From contig NZ_JH470338.1 in NCBI RefSeq assembly GCF_000239695.1, positions 523,958 to 587,957 on the forward strand: DNA of 64,000 nucleotides, given 5' to 3'. The notes beneath the pieces are model-generated. The model made no database searches and was not told where the DNA came from. It saw only the letters and a list, made by a program, of their open reading frames with translations. Made by a program: the position numbers and the translations under genes. Within the stretch, counting starts at the first letter, position 1, and the number at the start of each line of letters is the position of its first letter. Below, piece by piece: positions 45,018 through 53,221 of this stretch. The DNA comes from Actinomyces graevenitzii C83. Its GTDB lineage: Bacteria > Actinomycetota > Actinomycetes > Actinomycetales > Actinomycetaceae.

Positions 45018-47252
45018 ATGAGCACTCCCCACCATTCCGGCGATCACCATGGTAATCACCCCGCTCCGGAAACAGACCACACCCACCACCCGGATCATGC
45101 CAGCCACGAACACCACGCAGATGCCGACACCCACGGCCAGGCGATGCCCCACGGTCACCCGCACTCTGCCCTGGACGAAGACCACCACGTTCATGGTCAC
45201 GGCGAACACGCCGGGCACAGCACCGCAATGTTTCGGGAACGCTTCTGGTGGTCGCTGATTCTGTCCATTCCCGTCGTTATTTTCAGCCCCATGGTCGCCC
45301 ACCTGCTCGGCTACCCCCTCCCGGTATTCCCCGGATCCACCTGGGTTCCCCCGGTACTGGACACGATCATCTTCGTCTACGGCGGAACGCCTTTCCTCAA
45401 GGGTGGATGGACGGAACTGAAATCCCGCCAACCCGGGATGATGCTCCTGATTGCCATGGCCATCACCGTGGCGTTTGTCGCCTCCTGGGTCACCACTCTG
45501 GGGCTGGGCGGTTTTGACCTGGACTTCTGGTGGGAGCTGGCCCTGCTGGTGACCATCATGCTACTGGGCCACTGGCTGGAGATGCGCGCTCTCGGGGGTG
45601 CGTCCTCCGCGCTTGACGCGCTGGCTGCCCTGCTGCCGGATGAGGCCGAGAAAGTCGTCGACGGGACCACCCGCACCGTGGCCACCTCCGAGCTGGTCGT
45701 CGACGACGTCGTGCTAGTGAGGGCCGGTGCCCGGGTGCCGGCCGACGGAACCATCATCGACGGAGCCGCCGAATTCGATGAGGCGATGATCACCGGTGAA
45801 TCCCGTCCCGTCTTCCGCGACACCGGTGACAAGGTGGTCGCCGGTACCGTGGCCACCGACAACACCGTCCGCGTCCGGGTGGAGGCTACCGGCGGGGACA
45901 CCGCCCTGGCCGGGATCCAACGCATGGTTGCCGACGCACAGGAGTCCTCCTCCCGGGCTCAGGCCCTGGCGGATCGGGCGGCGGCGGCGTTGTTCTGGTT
46001 CGCGCTGATCTCTGCTCTGATCACCGCGGTGGTGTGGACCATCATCGGCAGCCCGGACGATGCCGTGGTGCGCACGGTCACGGTGCTGGTCATCGCCTGT
46101 CCGCACGCCCTGGGCCTGGCGATTCCGCTGGTCATTGCGATCTCCACCGAGCGGGCCGCGAAATCCGGGGTGCTTATCAAGGACCGGATGGCGCTCGAGC
46201 GGATGCGTTCCATCGACGTGGTGCTCTTCGATAAAACCGGCACCCTGACCGAGGGTGCGCACACGGTCACCGGTGTCGCGGCAGCTGTCGGCGTCACCGA
46301 GGGCGAGCTGCTGGCCCTGGCCGCCGCCGCGGAGGCCGACAGCGAGCACCCCGTGGCCCGCGCCATCGTGGCGGCCGCGGCCGCCCATCCCGAGGCCTCT
46401 CGTCGGCAAATCCGTGCAACTGGTTTCAGCGCCGCCTCCGGCCGGGGGGTCCGGGCCACTGTCGATGGCGCTGAGATCCTCGTGGGCGGGCCGAACATGC
46501 TGCGCGAGTTCAACCTCACCACCCCGGCCGAGCTCACCGACACCACCAGCGCCTGGACCGGGCGTGGGGCCGGTGTGCTCCATATTGTCCGCGACGGTCA
46601 GATTATCGGTGCGGTGGCCGTCGAGGACAAGATCCGCCCCGAATCCCGCGCCGCTGTGAAAGCCCTGCAGGACCGCGGGGTGAAGGTCGCGATGATCACC
46701 GGTGACGCGCAGCAGGTGGCCCATGCGGTTGGCCAGGACCTGGGGATTGATGAGGTCTTCGCCGAGGTTCTGCCCCAGGACAAGGACACCAAGGTCACCC
46801 AGTTACAGGAGCGTGGCCTGAGCGTGGCCATGGTCGGCGACGGTGTCAACGACGCCCCGGCCCTGGCCCGCGCCGAGGTTGGTGTTGCCATCGGGGCCGG
46901 CACGGATGTGGCGATGGAATCCGCCGGAGTGGTCCTGGCCAGTGACGATCCCCGGGCAATGTTGTCGATGATTGAGCTCTCGCAGGCCAGCTACCGCAAG
47001 ATGATCCAGAACCTCATCTGGGCGTCCGGTTACAACATCTTGGCCGTGCCCCTGGCCGCCGGCGTGCTCGCCTCTAGCGGCATTCTGCTTCCCCCGGCTG
47101 CTGCTGCGGTGTTGATGTCGCTGTCGACGATTGTGGTGGCGCTTAACGCTCAGCTGCTGCGCCGGATTGATCTGGACCCGGCCCGCCTGGCTCCCACCAG
47201 TCCGAAGGAGGAACACACCACGCCTACTCCGGCATCCACCGCCGTCCACTGA
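45018..47252 (+). CDS. copB: CopB-type copper-exporting P1B-ATPase with His-rich N-terminus
   Basis: A 744-residue metal-transporting P-type ATPase. The first 67 residues contain 22 histidines. The membrane metal-site motif is CPH (VIACPHALGLAIP), which marks the P1B-3/CopB subgroup rather than the CPC of CopA. The phosphatase motif ITGES, the phosphorylation site DKTGTLTEG and the hinge GDGVNDAPAL are intact. I start at ATG 45018, with GAAAGGA upstream, not at the TTG at 45000. It would export copper (or silver) from the cytoplasm. High GC and third-position G/C distinguish it from the chromosome. Confidence 0.93.
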   Translation: MSTPHHSGDHHGNHPAPETDHTHHPDHASHEHHADADTHGQAMPHGHPHSALDEDHHVHGHGEHAGHSTAMFRERFWWSLILSIPVVIFSPMVAHLLGYPLPVFPGSTWVPPVLDTIIFVYGGTPFLKGGWTELKSRQPGMMLLIAMAITVAFVASWVTTLGLGGFDLDFWWELALLVTIMLLGHWLEMRALGGASSALDALAALLPDEAEKVVDGTTRTVATSELVVDDVVLVRAGARVPADGTIIDGAAEFDEAMITGESRPVFRDTGDKVVAGTVATDNTVRVRVEATGGDTALAGIQRMVADAQESSSRAQALADRAAAALFWFALISALITAVVWTIIGSPDDAVVRTVTVLVIACPHALGLAIPLVIAISTERAAKSGVLIKDRMALERMRSIDVVLFDKTGTLTEGAHTVTGVAAAVGVTEGELLALAAAAEADSEHPVARAIVAAAAAHPEASRRQIRATGFSAASGRGVRATVDGAEILVGGPNMLREFNLTTPAELTDTTSAWTGRGAGVLHIVRDGQIIGAVAVEDKIRPESRAAVKALQDRGVKVAMITGDAQQVAHAVGQDLGIDEVFAEVLPQDKDTKVTQLQERGLSVAMVGDGVNDAPALARAEVGVAIGAGTDVAMESAGVVLASDDPRAMLSMIELSQASYRKMIQNLIWASGYNILAVPLAAGVLASSGILLPPAAAAVLMSLSTIVVALNAQLLRRIDLDPARLAPTSPKEEHTTPTPASTAVH

Positions 47253-47482
47253 TCCACCACCTCGGCCACCAGCACTGCGACGACTACCGCTGAGACGATC
47301 GAGACCACCATGGCGACGACTGAGGCGGACGGGGAGATCTTCGCCGATTACAACGACGCGGACATCATGTTTGCCCAGATGATGATCCCCCATCACCAGC
47401 AGGCCGTGGCGATGAGTGAGATGCTCCTGGCCAAGGAGGGTATCCTCGCCCAGGTCGTGGAGTTTGCCCAGGGGGTTATTGT
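47253..47482 (+). pseudogene. DUF305 copper-resistance protein fragment
   Basis: Directly after the copB stop and in the same frame, a Ser/Thr/Ala linker leads into FADYNDADIMFAQMMIPHHQQAVAMSEM, the core of a DUF305 domain, whose His and Met residues are associated with copper tolerance. The usual signal peptide or lipobox is missing at the 5' side and the domain is cut at 47482 by the second IS copy. It is broken at both ends, though ATG 47310 opens a short readable frame. Confidence 0.8.
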
Positions 47483-47829
47483 GAACTACGCCCCGAAACT
47501 TGGACGCGTTTAATGGTAGCCGTTATGCGGCTTGCTGGAGGGCCTGGTCCCGGTATTCTGCCGAGGTCAGGCCCTCGAGCTTTACTTGGCGTCGTGTTGT
47601 GTTCCAGTGCGTGATGTAGGCATCGAGGTCGGCTTTGAAGCTCTCGAAGGTCTGCCAGTCTCGGCCGCGAAAAAACTCGTCCTTGAGGTGCCCGAAGACC
47701 TGCTCAGTGGCGCCATTGTCGATGCAGTTGCCTTTGCGTGACATACTCTGGATGAAACCGTTATCGGCGAGCGTTCTGATGTAGGTCTCGTGCTGGTACT
47801 GCCATCCCATGTCCGAGTGCAAGATCGGC
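47482..47829 (-). mobile_element. Truncated second copy of the IS3-family element
   Basis: 348 bp matching 40981-41329 of the complete IS at roughly nine bases in ten. It has the left terminal repeat (TGAACTACGCC) and the last 100 or so residues of the transposase, including the catalytic Asp and Glu segments, but stops at AAGATCGGC. Beyond that is dextranase sequence. Same orientation as the full copy, so the two can recombine and delete the copper locus. Confidence 0.9.
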
Positions 47830-48671
47830 CCATCCTCGGACTCGTACATCTACACCGAGCTCTGGGACCACAACGAAACAAACCAGCAGGTCGCCTCCTA
47901 CCTGCAAGGCGCGCGCGACAAGTCGGCGAACAAACCGCAGATCGTCGCCGCCTACGCGGGCGACTTCTACCAGGGCGGCGACGCCGTCACCTTCACGATT
48001 GACGCCGGCCAGGGCGGCACCGTCACGCTTGTGACGCGCTACGCCAGACAGGATGACGACCCCGCCTACCACCAGATGATCCTCGATATGGGTCAGCCCA
48101 CGCAGAAGCTCATCAAGTACGTGCACTTCGATGCGACAGGCAGCTATGACACGTGGAAGGAGATGACCGAAACTGTCGAGCTCACGCCCGGCGTCCACAC
48201 GATCTCCTTCTGGGTCCGGGCGATCAAACGTACACGCCCGTCAACATCGACTGCATCACCTCGCGCGAGTTCAACTCGTATTCCATCAAGCTCGCTGACG
48301 CAGCATTCGCAGCCAACGGCGCGCACCACCTGGAGCTCGGCGACTACGGGCGCATGCTCGACAACGAGTTCTTCGTCAACTCTGGGCGCTCCATGTCCAT
48401 GGACCTCCAGGCGTGGATAAAGAACTACTACAACATCTCCACTGCGTACGAAAATCTGCTCTACGGAGACAATCTGACACGCCAGGTCGAGATCTCAACC
48501 GGCGGCGTGAGCCTGCCGACGTCGACGGATGGGGCCGCGAACACGATCTGGGCGAACACGATGACCTCCGACGTGGGCACGGCCCTGCACCTGATCAACC
48601 TGCGCATCGGTGATCGTTGCGTAGACGTGGTGGGCGGCTCCTCGCTGGGCACGCGCGGGCTCACGCGCTGA
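47830..48671 (+). pseudogene. GH66 dextranase-like gene remnant
   Basis: The 3' part of a glycoside hydrolase family 66 gene (dextranase / cycloisomaltooligosaccharide glucanotransferase). YIYTELWDHNE and FAANGAHHLELGDYGRMLDNEFFVN with NYYNISTAYENLL are GH66 catalytic-domain landmarks. Between them sits a CBM35-like beta domain (GGDAVTFTIDAGQGGTV to TPGVHTISFWVRA), as in GH66 transferases. The frame shifts near 48218: the first part reads on from the IS, the second resumes as GDQTYTPVNIDCITSREF. The 5' half is lost at the IS junction. Not functional. Confidence 0.78.
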
Positions 48672-48677
48672 CCAGGA

Positions 48678-48721
48678 CTCGGCCCCGGCCTCGTTCATGA
48701 ATCAACGAGGCCGGGGCCGAG
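48678..48721. terminator. Bidirectional terminator after the dextranase remnant
   Basis: A perfect 18-bp stem, CTCGGCCCCGGCCTCGTT and its complement, with an eight-base loop, lies between the remnant and the convergent gene at 48740. Confidence 0.9.
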
Positions 48722-48739
48722 CCTGACGCTCACGGGCCG

Positions 48740-49090
48740 TCAGGAGCGAGCGACCTCCACAGCGGTGGTCTGCGCGAGGTTGGACAGAGCGGTCACGAAC
48801 TGCGCAATCATCTTGCGGTTGCGCCTGTCCTGCATGAGGTTGGGCAGACCCTTGGTCGTGCAGGTGACCTCAACGACGGTGCTGCCCTCGGAGGGAATAA
48901 AACCGGCGACGATGTTCTCGCCCCAGGACATCATGCTCATCGGGGTGTCGAAGGTGACAACCCGACGGTTGGGGTCGGCGAGCATCACGGTCGCCTTCGG
49001 AACGGACTGCGCGGCCGGGATGGCGAGCTGGAACAGCTGCTCGAACGGCACGTCGAACTGGAATGCCTGCGTCGTGGAATGCATACCCAT
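48740..49090 (-). CDS. Hypothetical protein of 116 residues
   Basis: A soluble protein with no signal peptide or membrane helix. It opens MGMHSTTQAFQFDVPFEQLFQLAIPAAQS and alternates beta-rich segments with one C-terminal helix (MIAQFVTALSNLAQ), a pattern that could fit a small helix-grip (START/SRPBCC-like) fold; I cannot confirm that. AAGGAG eight bases upstream supports ATG 49090. It has its own terminator and a 260-bp gene-free region upstream, so it probably arrived as a complete unit with the dextranase remnant. Confidence 0.75.
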   Translation of the reverse strand: MGMHSTTQAFQFDVPFEQLFQLAIPAAQSVPKATVMLADPNRRVVTFDTPMSMMSWGENIVAGFIPSEGSTVVEVTCTTKGLPNLMQDRRNRKMIAQFVTALSNLAQTTAVEVARS

Positions 49091-49352
49091 GGGAGTATCT
49101 CCTTAAAGATCTCAGTTATCTCGGATGCGCGCGATCGGCTCGCGCGCACACCGGCGAAGTAGGGGCCACACGCACCGACGCGGTCGCCTCGGTGTGACGC
49201 TGCGGATGCGTGACTTCTTCCAGCTGGTTCAGACTATCAGCTTCAACGTCAGAAAAACAGCTCGCAAGGAACCCATCGCACTCCCCAGCCGCGTCACTCA
49301 AGTCCGCAGATCAACCTATAAACTAGAAGACAATATCCGCAGGTGGGAGTCA

Positions 49353-49510
49353 TTGTCCGTCTCGCTCGTCCGCATGAAGCGGGTATTACGCGGCGTCATC
49401 CTGTCCGCGACCATCCTCGTCATCATCACAGCAGGCATCATTGCTGGCGTGGGCACGTCGGGCGCCTGGTTCCCCCTATCGGTGGACGCGCTCTGGGCCG
49501 CACCGACACA
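49353..49510 (+). pseudogene. 5' fragment of a membrane or exported protein gene at the right island border
   Basis: TTG 49353 lies after GGTGGGAG; ATG 49374 is the alternative. The product would begin with a basic stretch and one membrane helix or signal anchor (VILSATILVIITAGIIAGVG), then WFPLSVDALWAAP, where the island border at 49511 cuts it. The frame reads on into unrelated backbone to 49568. The region 49091-49352 before it holds no gene I can support. Confidence 0.55.
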
Positions 49511-49530
49511 TGAACTGCGCCGGGCCACAA
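49511..49530. other. Right island border: direct repeat plus right hairpin arm
   Basis: TGAACTGCGCC (49511-49521) repeats the sequence at 40981-40991, and GCGCCGGGCCACAA (49517-49530) is the exact complement of the arm at 40962-40975. The two motifs overlap by GCGCC. Confidence 0.7.
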
Positions 49531-49577
49531 CTATTTGGTTAACCCAAGTTTTTACGGAACCGATTTAATTGGCGCGC

Positions 49578-50717
49578 TTATTCGGCTAGCGCATTAGCTA
49601 AGGCTATTAGCGACACGTGCTCAGCTATATGACTTTCCAACCGGGCGTACAGCTTGGCTTGCAAAACATCTTCTACTCGGCTATTTAGATAGCTTCGCAG
49701 GTTACGTGCACGCCGGTAGGCGCCGGCTTTAACTAGTCGATAATTCACCCAAGTGGTTATTAACCCCAGTATTAAACCGGCCAGTAGCGCTACTACAGCC
49801 AACGGCATAACTCCAATATGAGGCATCGGTAAGGTTGGCAAAAGTAAACGTTCAAGTAGCGTATTCATGCCCCACCAAATTAGGCCCGCCAACATAATTA
49901 TGTATAGCGTCCACTGCCAGGCTTTAGCCCACTTCCACCAATGTGGCGCTGGTAAATGACGCTGGCCGGGTGTATTTAGTGCGGCTTTAAGTTCAAGCAC
50001 TAAATCCGGGTAGGCCGCATCTAGCTCGGTGTTTACTTTACTAGCCCAAGGCGCAGGCAATACTGCTGTATTAGCCTTAACCAACCGTTTATAGACAGCG
50101 TCTAGCGATTTAGTTTCTGTTTCCTTCGCAGCCCTTGTCTCAGCATGGTCGGCTTGCTCATTTGTACTAGCGCTACCAGTGTTTTTGCTGCTTTCAGAGG
50201 CACTAAAAAGACGAGCCCACCTTTTACTAGGCCGCTCAGTTTTGGCGGGTACCTCTGCCTTGGTTGGCGCCTCAGCTTTGAGGCGCATTGCCACCCAGCC
50301 GCGTGCTAGCGGCCAGGTTACTTGGGGCCAAGCCTGCCTAAAGTATTCTTCGCGAGCTTTTTCTACCCGGTTTTCTACTCCAGCTACCTGGCCAGCACGG
50401 GCTAATAGTTCAGCTTCAATTTCACCAGTATTTGCTTGTACCACCCCACTGGCTGCGCTAAGTGCCTGGGCCGTGTCTTTCGCAACGCTACGTAGCTGGT
50501 CTAAAAGCTGCCCGCACTCTGCGTCGTCATTTTGAGCTAAGCCCGCATTAGCCTGCACTAGCAGCTGATCCATGGCACTGATCTGGCGGGCCAGGCTGGT
50601 TGCTTGCCAACCTGGCACCGCTACTTTTACTCGATCGCTTAGCTGAGCTAGTTGCCCTAGGCGCTCAGCTAAATCCTGCGCCGTGGTAATTCCAGGTTTG
50701 CGTCGAAAGTTAAACAT
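49578..50717 (-). CDS. Coiled-coil protein with two C-terminal membrane helices, unknown function
   Basis: A 379-residue protein I do not recognise. Residues 1-150 are helical and rich in Ala, Gln and Glu; about 155-215 is a charged low-complexity linker (Lys/Glu/Thr/Ser); two membrane helices follow near 273-293 and 303-325, with a short basic C-terminal part (VEDVLQAKLYARLESHIAEH). This layout resembles membrane-bound scaffold or stress proteins. The start is ATG 50717. It lies 33 bp from hisS on the same strand and was probably convergent with the helicase gene before the island arrived. Confidence 0.75.
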   Translation of the reverse strand: MFNFRRKPGITTAQDLAERLGQLAQLSDRVKVAVPGWQATSLARQISAMDQLLVQANAGLAQNDDAECGQLLDQLRSVAKDTAQALSAASGVVQANTGEIEAELLARAGQVAGVENRVEKAREEYFRQAWPQVTWPLARGWVAMRLKAEAPTKAEVPAKTERPSKRWARLFSASESSKNTGSASTNEQADHAETRAAKETETKSLDAVYKRLVKANTAVLPAPWASKVNTELDAAYPDLVLELKAALNTPGQRHLPAPHWWKWAKAWQWTLYIIMLAGLIWWGMNTLLERLLLPTLPMPHIGVMPLAVVALLAGLILGLITTWVNYRLVKAGAYRRARNLRSYLNSRVEDVLQAKLYARLESHIAEHVSLIALANALAE

Positions 50718-50749
50718 TTTCTCACCTAGTAGTTACCACAGCGTCAATC

Positions 50750-52129
50750 TCAGGCTTGTGTCGGTACTACCTGCACGCGCAGATCCTGCTCGGGGCACTG
50801 CCAAGTGGCGGCGTCGGCCTCAACCTGTTCGCCAGAGCGGATGTCCTTAACCGAATCGGCCCCGTTAGCGCCGGCCTCATCCACCCCGGCTGGGAACCAC
50901 ACGAAGGGAATACCGCGCTTATCAGCGAACTTAATCTGTTTACCGAACTTAGCGGCAGTGGGGGCCACATCGGCGCAGATCCCTCGGGCACGCAGCTTAT
51001 CGGCCACCGCCTCAGAAACCGGACGCGAAGCCTCGTCGGTAACCGCCACCAGTACCGCCGTGGGCACCGGGCGGCTAACCTGCACCAGGCCAGCGCCGAT
51101 AACCCTGGCCAGCAACCGCGAAACCCCAATCGACAGGCCCACGCCGGGGAAGGAACGCTTGCCGTTAGAGGCCAGAGAATCGTAGCGACCACCGGAGCAG
51201 ATAGAACCTAGATCCTCGTGACCAATTAGCTCAGACTCATAAACCGTACCGGTGTAGTAGTCCAAGCCACGGGCAATCTTAAGGTCGGCAATCAGGGCGC
51301 CCGGGCGACGTCGCGCAGCCACTTCCAGCACACCAGCTAGCTCACCAATGCCCTGCTCAAGCAGCTCATTAGCTTCCAGACCCGCCTGCTCTAGCAGGGC
51401 ACGCAGCTTCTCTTCTAACTCCTCGCCGTTGCTGGCAGTAATACCAGCCATCTGCAAAGCCAACTGTGCCTGGGTGGCGCTTAGCCCCACATTTTCTTCC
51501 AGCTCCTGAGCCACTGCCTCAGGGCCGATCTTGTCAAGCTTATCCACCACGCGCAGCACCTCAATTAGAGATTCTTCCGCAACCCCAATGGTGGTGTAGA
51601 AACCCTGAGCTACCTTGCGGTTAGACACGTGCAGCAGCACCTGCGGGATAGGCAGAGCGCTAAGGGCCTCGTGCATGATTAGGGGCAGCTCGGCGTCGTA
51701 GTGCAGCGGCAACTTGCCGTCACCCACCACGTCAATATCAGCCTGGATGAACTCACGGAAACGCCCCTCCTGGGGACGCTCGCCGCGCCATACCTTCTGG
51801 ATCTGGTAGCGCTTAAAGGGGAAAGTCAGCTGCCCGGCGTACTCAAGCACGTAGCGGGCAAAGGGTACGGTCAGGTCAAAGTGCAGCCCCAACTGTTTAC
51901 GCGGGTCCTCGTTTTCACCCGGAGCGGCCTGCAGACGAGACAGCAGGTAAACCTCCTTAGAGGTCTCCCCCTTACGCGTCAATTCGCTTAACGGCTCTAC
52001 TGCACGAGTCTCAATAGAGCTAAATCCGTGCAGCTCAAAGGTGTTTTGTAGAACGTTTAGGAAGTGCTGTTCAATCAACCGCTGGCTAGGTAGCCACTCG
52101 GGGAAACCGGAAAGCGAAGTTTTTGCCAT
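50750..52129 (-). CDS. hisS: Histidyl-tRNA synthetase
   Basis: A 459-residue class II synthetase. Motif 2 region FKRYQIQKVWRGERPQEGRFREF, the histidine-binding RGLDYYTGTVYE and motif 3 around GVGLSIGVSRLLARV are present, and the C-terminal anticodon domain follows. It is of the longer actinobacterial type. ATG start at 52129. Promoter not resolved in the 122 bp upstream. Confidence 0.96.
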   Translation of the reverse strand: MAKTSLSGFPEWLPSQRLIEQHFLNVLQNTFELHGFSSIETRAVEPLSELTRKGETSKEVYLLSRLQAAPGENEDPRKQLGLHFDLTVPFARYVLEYAGQLTFPFKRYQIQKVWRGERPQEGRFREFIQADIDVVGDGKLPLHYDAELPLIMHEALSALPIPQVLLHVSNRKVAQGFYTTIGVAEESLIEVLRVVDKLDKIGPEAVAQELEENVGLSATQAQLALQMAGITASNGEELEEKLRALLEQAGLEANELLEQGIGELAGVLEVAARRRPGALIADLKIARGLDYYTGTVYESELIGHEDLGSICSGGRYDSLASNGKRSFPGVGLSIGVSRLLARVIGAGLVQVSRPVPTAVLVAVTDEASRPVSEAVADKLRARGICADVAPTAAKFGKQIKFADKRGIPFVWFPAGVDEAGANGADSVKDIRSGEQVEADAATWQCPEQDLRVQVVPTQA

Positions 52130-52226
52130 GATTTAATCCTACTTAAGTTTTAACTGTATTTATTTTGGGTTTGTTGCCAAGCTCAGTTGGCATTATTTGT
52201 AGCTTGTAAGCGTGTCTGAGCGCCGT

Positions 52227-52264
52227 TTGTTACTAGTCCAGCTCGTTGCTACTAGTCCAACTCG
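52227..52264. repeat. Two tandem 19-bp units at the 3' end of the hydrolase gene
   Basis: TTGTTACTAGTCCAGCTCG and TTGCTACTAGTCCAACTCG lie head to tail and differ at two bases. The second covers the stop codon of the hydrolase gene, so the first is a duplicated copy of the gene end. Confidence 0.85.
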
Positions 52265-53016
52265 CCGCCGAAAGTTTTAGCCTCATGCATATAGGGATTG
52301 GCATGATGTTCATGAGCCATAGTGGTGGCTGCGCCGTGGCCAGGTAGTAATACGGTGGCCGGGTCAATGGCGCTAGCTAGAAAACGCAGCGAACCTAGCA
52401 TGTCTTGGTGGGAGCCGCCGGGCAGATCATCGCGACCCACCGAGCCCTTGAAAATCACGTCACCGGTTAGGGCTAGCAGCTGGGTGCCGCTGGTTTCTAC
52501 TTCAGCTTCGGCTAGTAGTTCGTGGCTGGCATCCATCTGAGCCACAGTTAGGAATAGTGAGGAGCCTTCAGTATGCCCGGGGGCGGCCACGGCCCGCACC
52601 GGCAGGCCACTAATCAGCTCGACGCCGTCGCTATAAGCCCGCTGCGGTAGCGCCACCACATTAAGCGGACGGCACCAAGGGGTACCCGCCAGGGCACTAA
52701 AGCCACGGCCGCGCATATAGATACCGGTGGTAGCCTCCGGATCATCTAGTCGATACAGATCTGGGCTGGGCACATACACCGGGCATTGTTCCTGCCCCAT
52801 GCCTGCTACTACAGCGGCACTATCCCAGCAGTGATCAGCGTGTCCGTGGGTTAGCAGCACTGCTTCCAAGGTCAGCTCGTTGGTTTTTAAAAACTCGACG
52901 ACGCCGCTAGCTACGCCCGCCCCGGGGTCTACTACCAAGGCACCGCGTTTACCTGCAGGCACGATCACATAACAGTTTGAGCCTAGGACGGCAGGGGGCA
53001 TACGGTGTAAAAGCAT
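52252..53016 (-). CDS. Metallo-beta-lactamase-fold hydrolase (glyoxalase II-like)
   Basis: A 254-residue metal hydrolase. The signature HxHxDH is seen as THGHADHCWDS; further ligands are in GHTEGSS, TGDVIFKGSVGRDD and LPGHG. This pattern fits the glyoxalase II-like branch that acts on thioesters, but substrate cannot be named. ATG start at 53016. In actinobacteria such a gene commonly stands beside hisS and relA, as here. Confidence 0.9.
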   Translation of the reverse strand: MLLHRMPPAVLGSNCYVIVPAGKRGALVVDPGAGVASGVVEFLKTNELTLEAVLLTHGHADHCWDSAAVVAGMGQEQCPVYVPSPDLYRLDDPEATTGIYMRGRGFSALAGTPWCRPLNVVALPQRAYSDGVELISGLPVRAVAAPGHTEGSSLFLTVAQMDASHELLAEAEVETSGTQLLALTGDVIFKGSVGRDDLPGGSHQDMLGSLRFLASAIDPATVLLPGHGAATTMAHEHHANPYMHEAKTFGGELD

Positions 53017-53221
53017 GCCTCCAGCCTAAAGCATGAAACTAGCTCTGGCGGCCAAGCACAGCGTTAACACGGCTAATTGAACGGGAGAATTAGCTCTAAA
53101 TAGCGTAGACTTTAACCCTGTATGGCTTTACGCCATGCTACGTGCACATTCTCAGGCTTTTAGCCAACTAGCTACGGTGCTTTTTACCGACGCCGTAACA
53201 CATTCTATAAGGAGCATACCC

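Larger units (their letters stand above)
40981..49510. mobile_element. Mosaic genomic island with copper-resistance genes
   Basis: About 8.5 kb bounded by the 11-bp direct repeat TGAACTGCGCC (40981-40991 and 49511-49521) and by the two halves of one hairpin. Inside are one whole IS3-family element, one truncated copy of the same IS, at least five gene fragments and a functional-looking csoR-copZ-copB locus. Composition changes abruptly several times: AT-rich at 42309-43510, strongly GC-rich at 43518-47482 and 47830-48740. No integrase, phage or plasmid gene is visible. The pieces appear to have been assembled by IS activity and illegitimate joining in another actinobacterial host before or during entry. 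Confidence 0.75.

Noticed and set aside
45377..46724. Long minus-strand frames inside copB
   Set aside because: Shadows of the GC-rich ATPase gene; no family motifs and no ribosome binding site, while the plus-strand frame has all P-type ATPase motifs.
40981..49521. Integrative element with tRNA attachment site
   Set aside because: No tRNA gene or integrase is present at the borders; the 11-bp repeat coincides with the IS tip.
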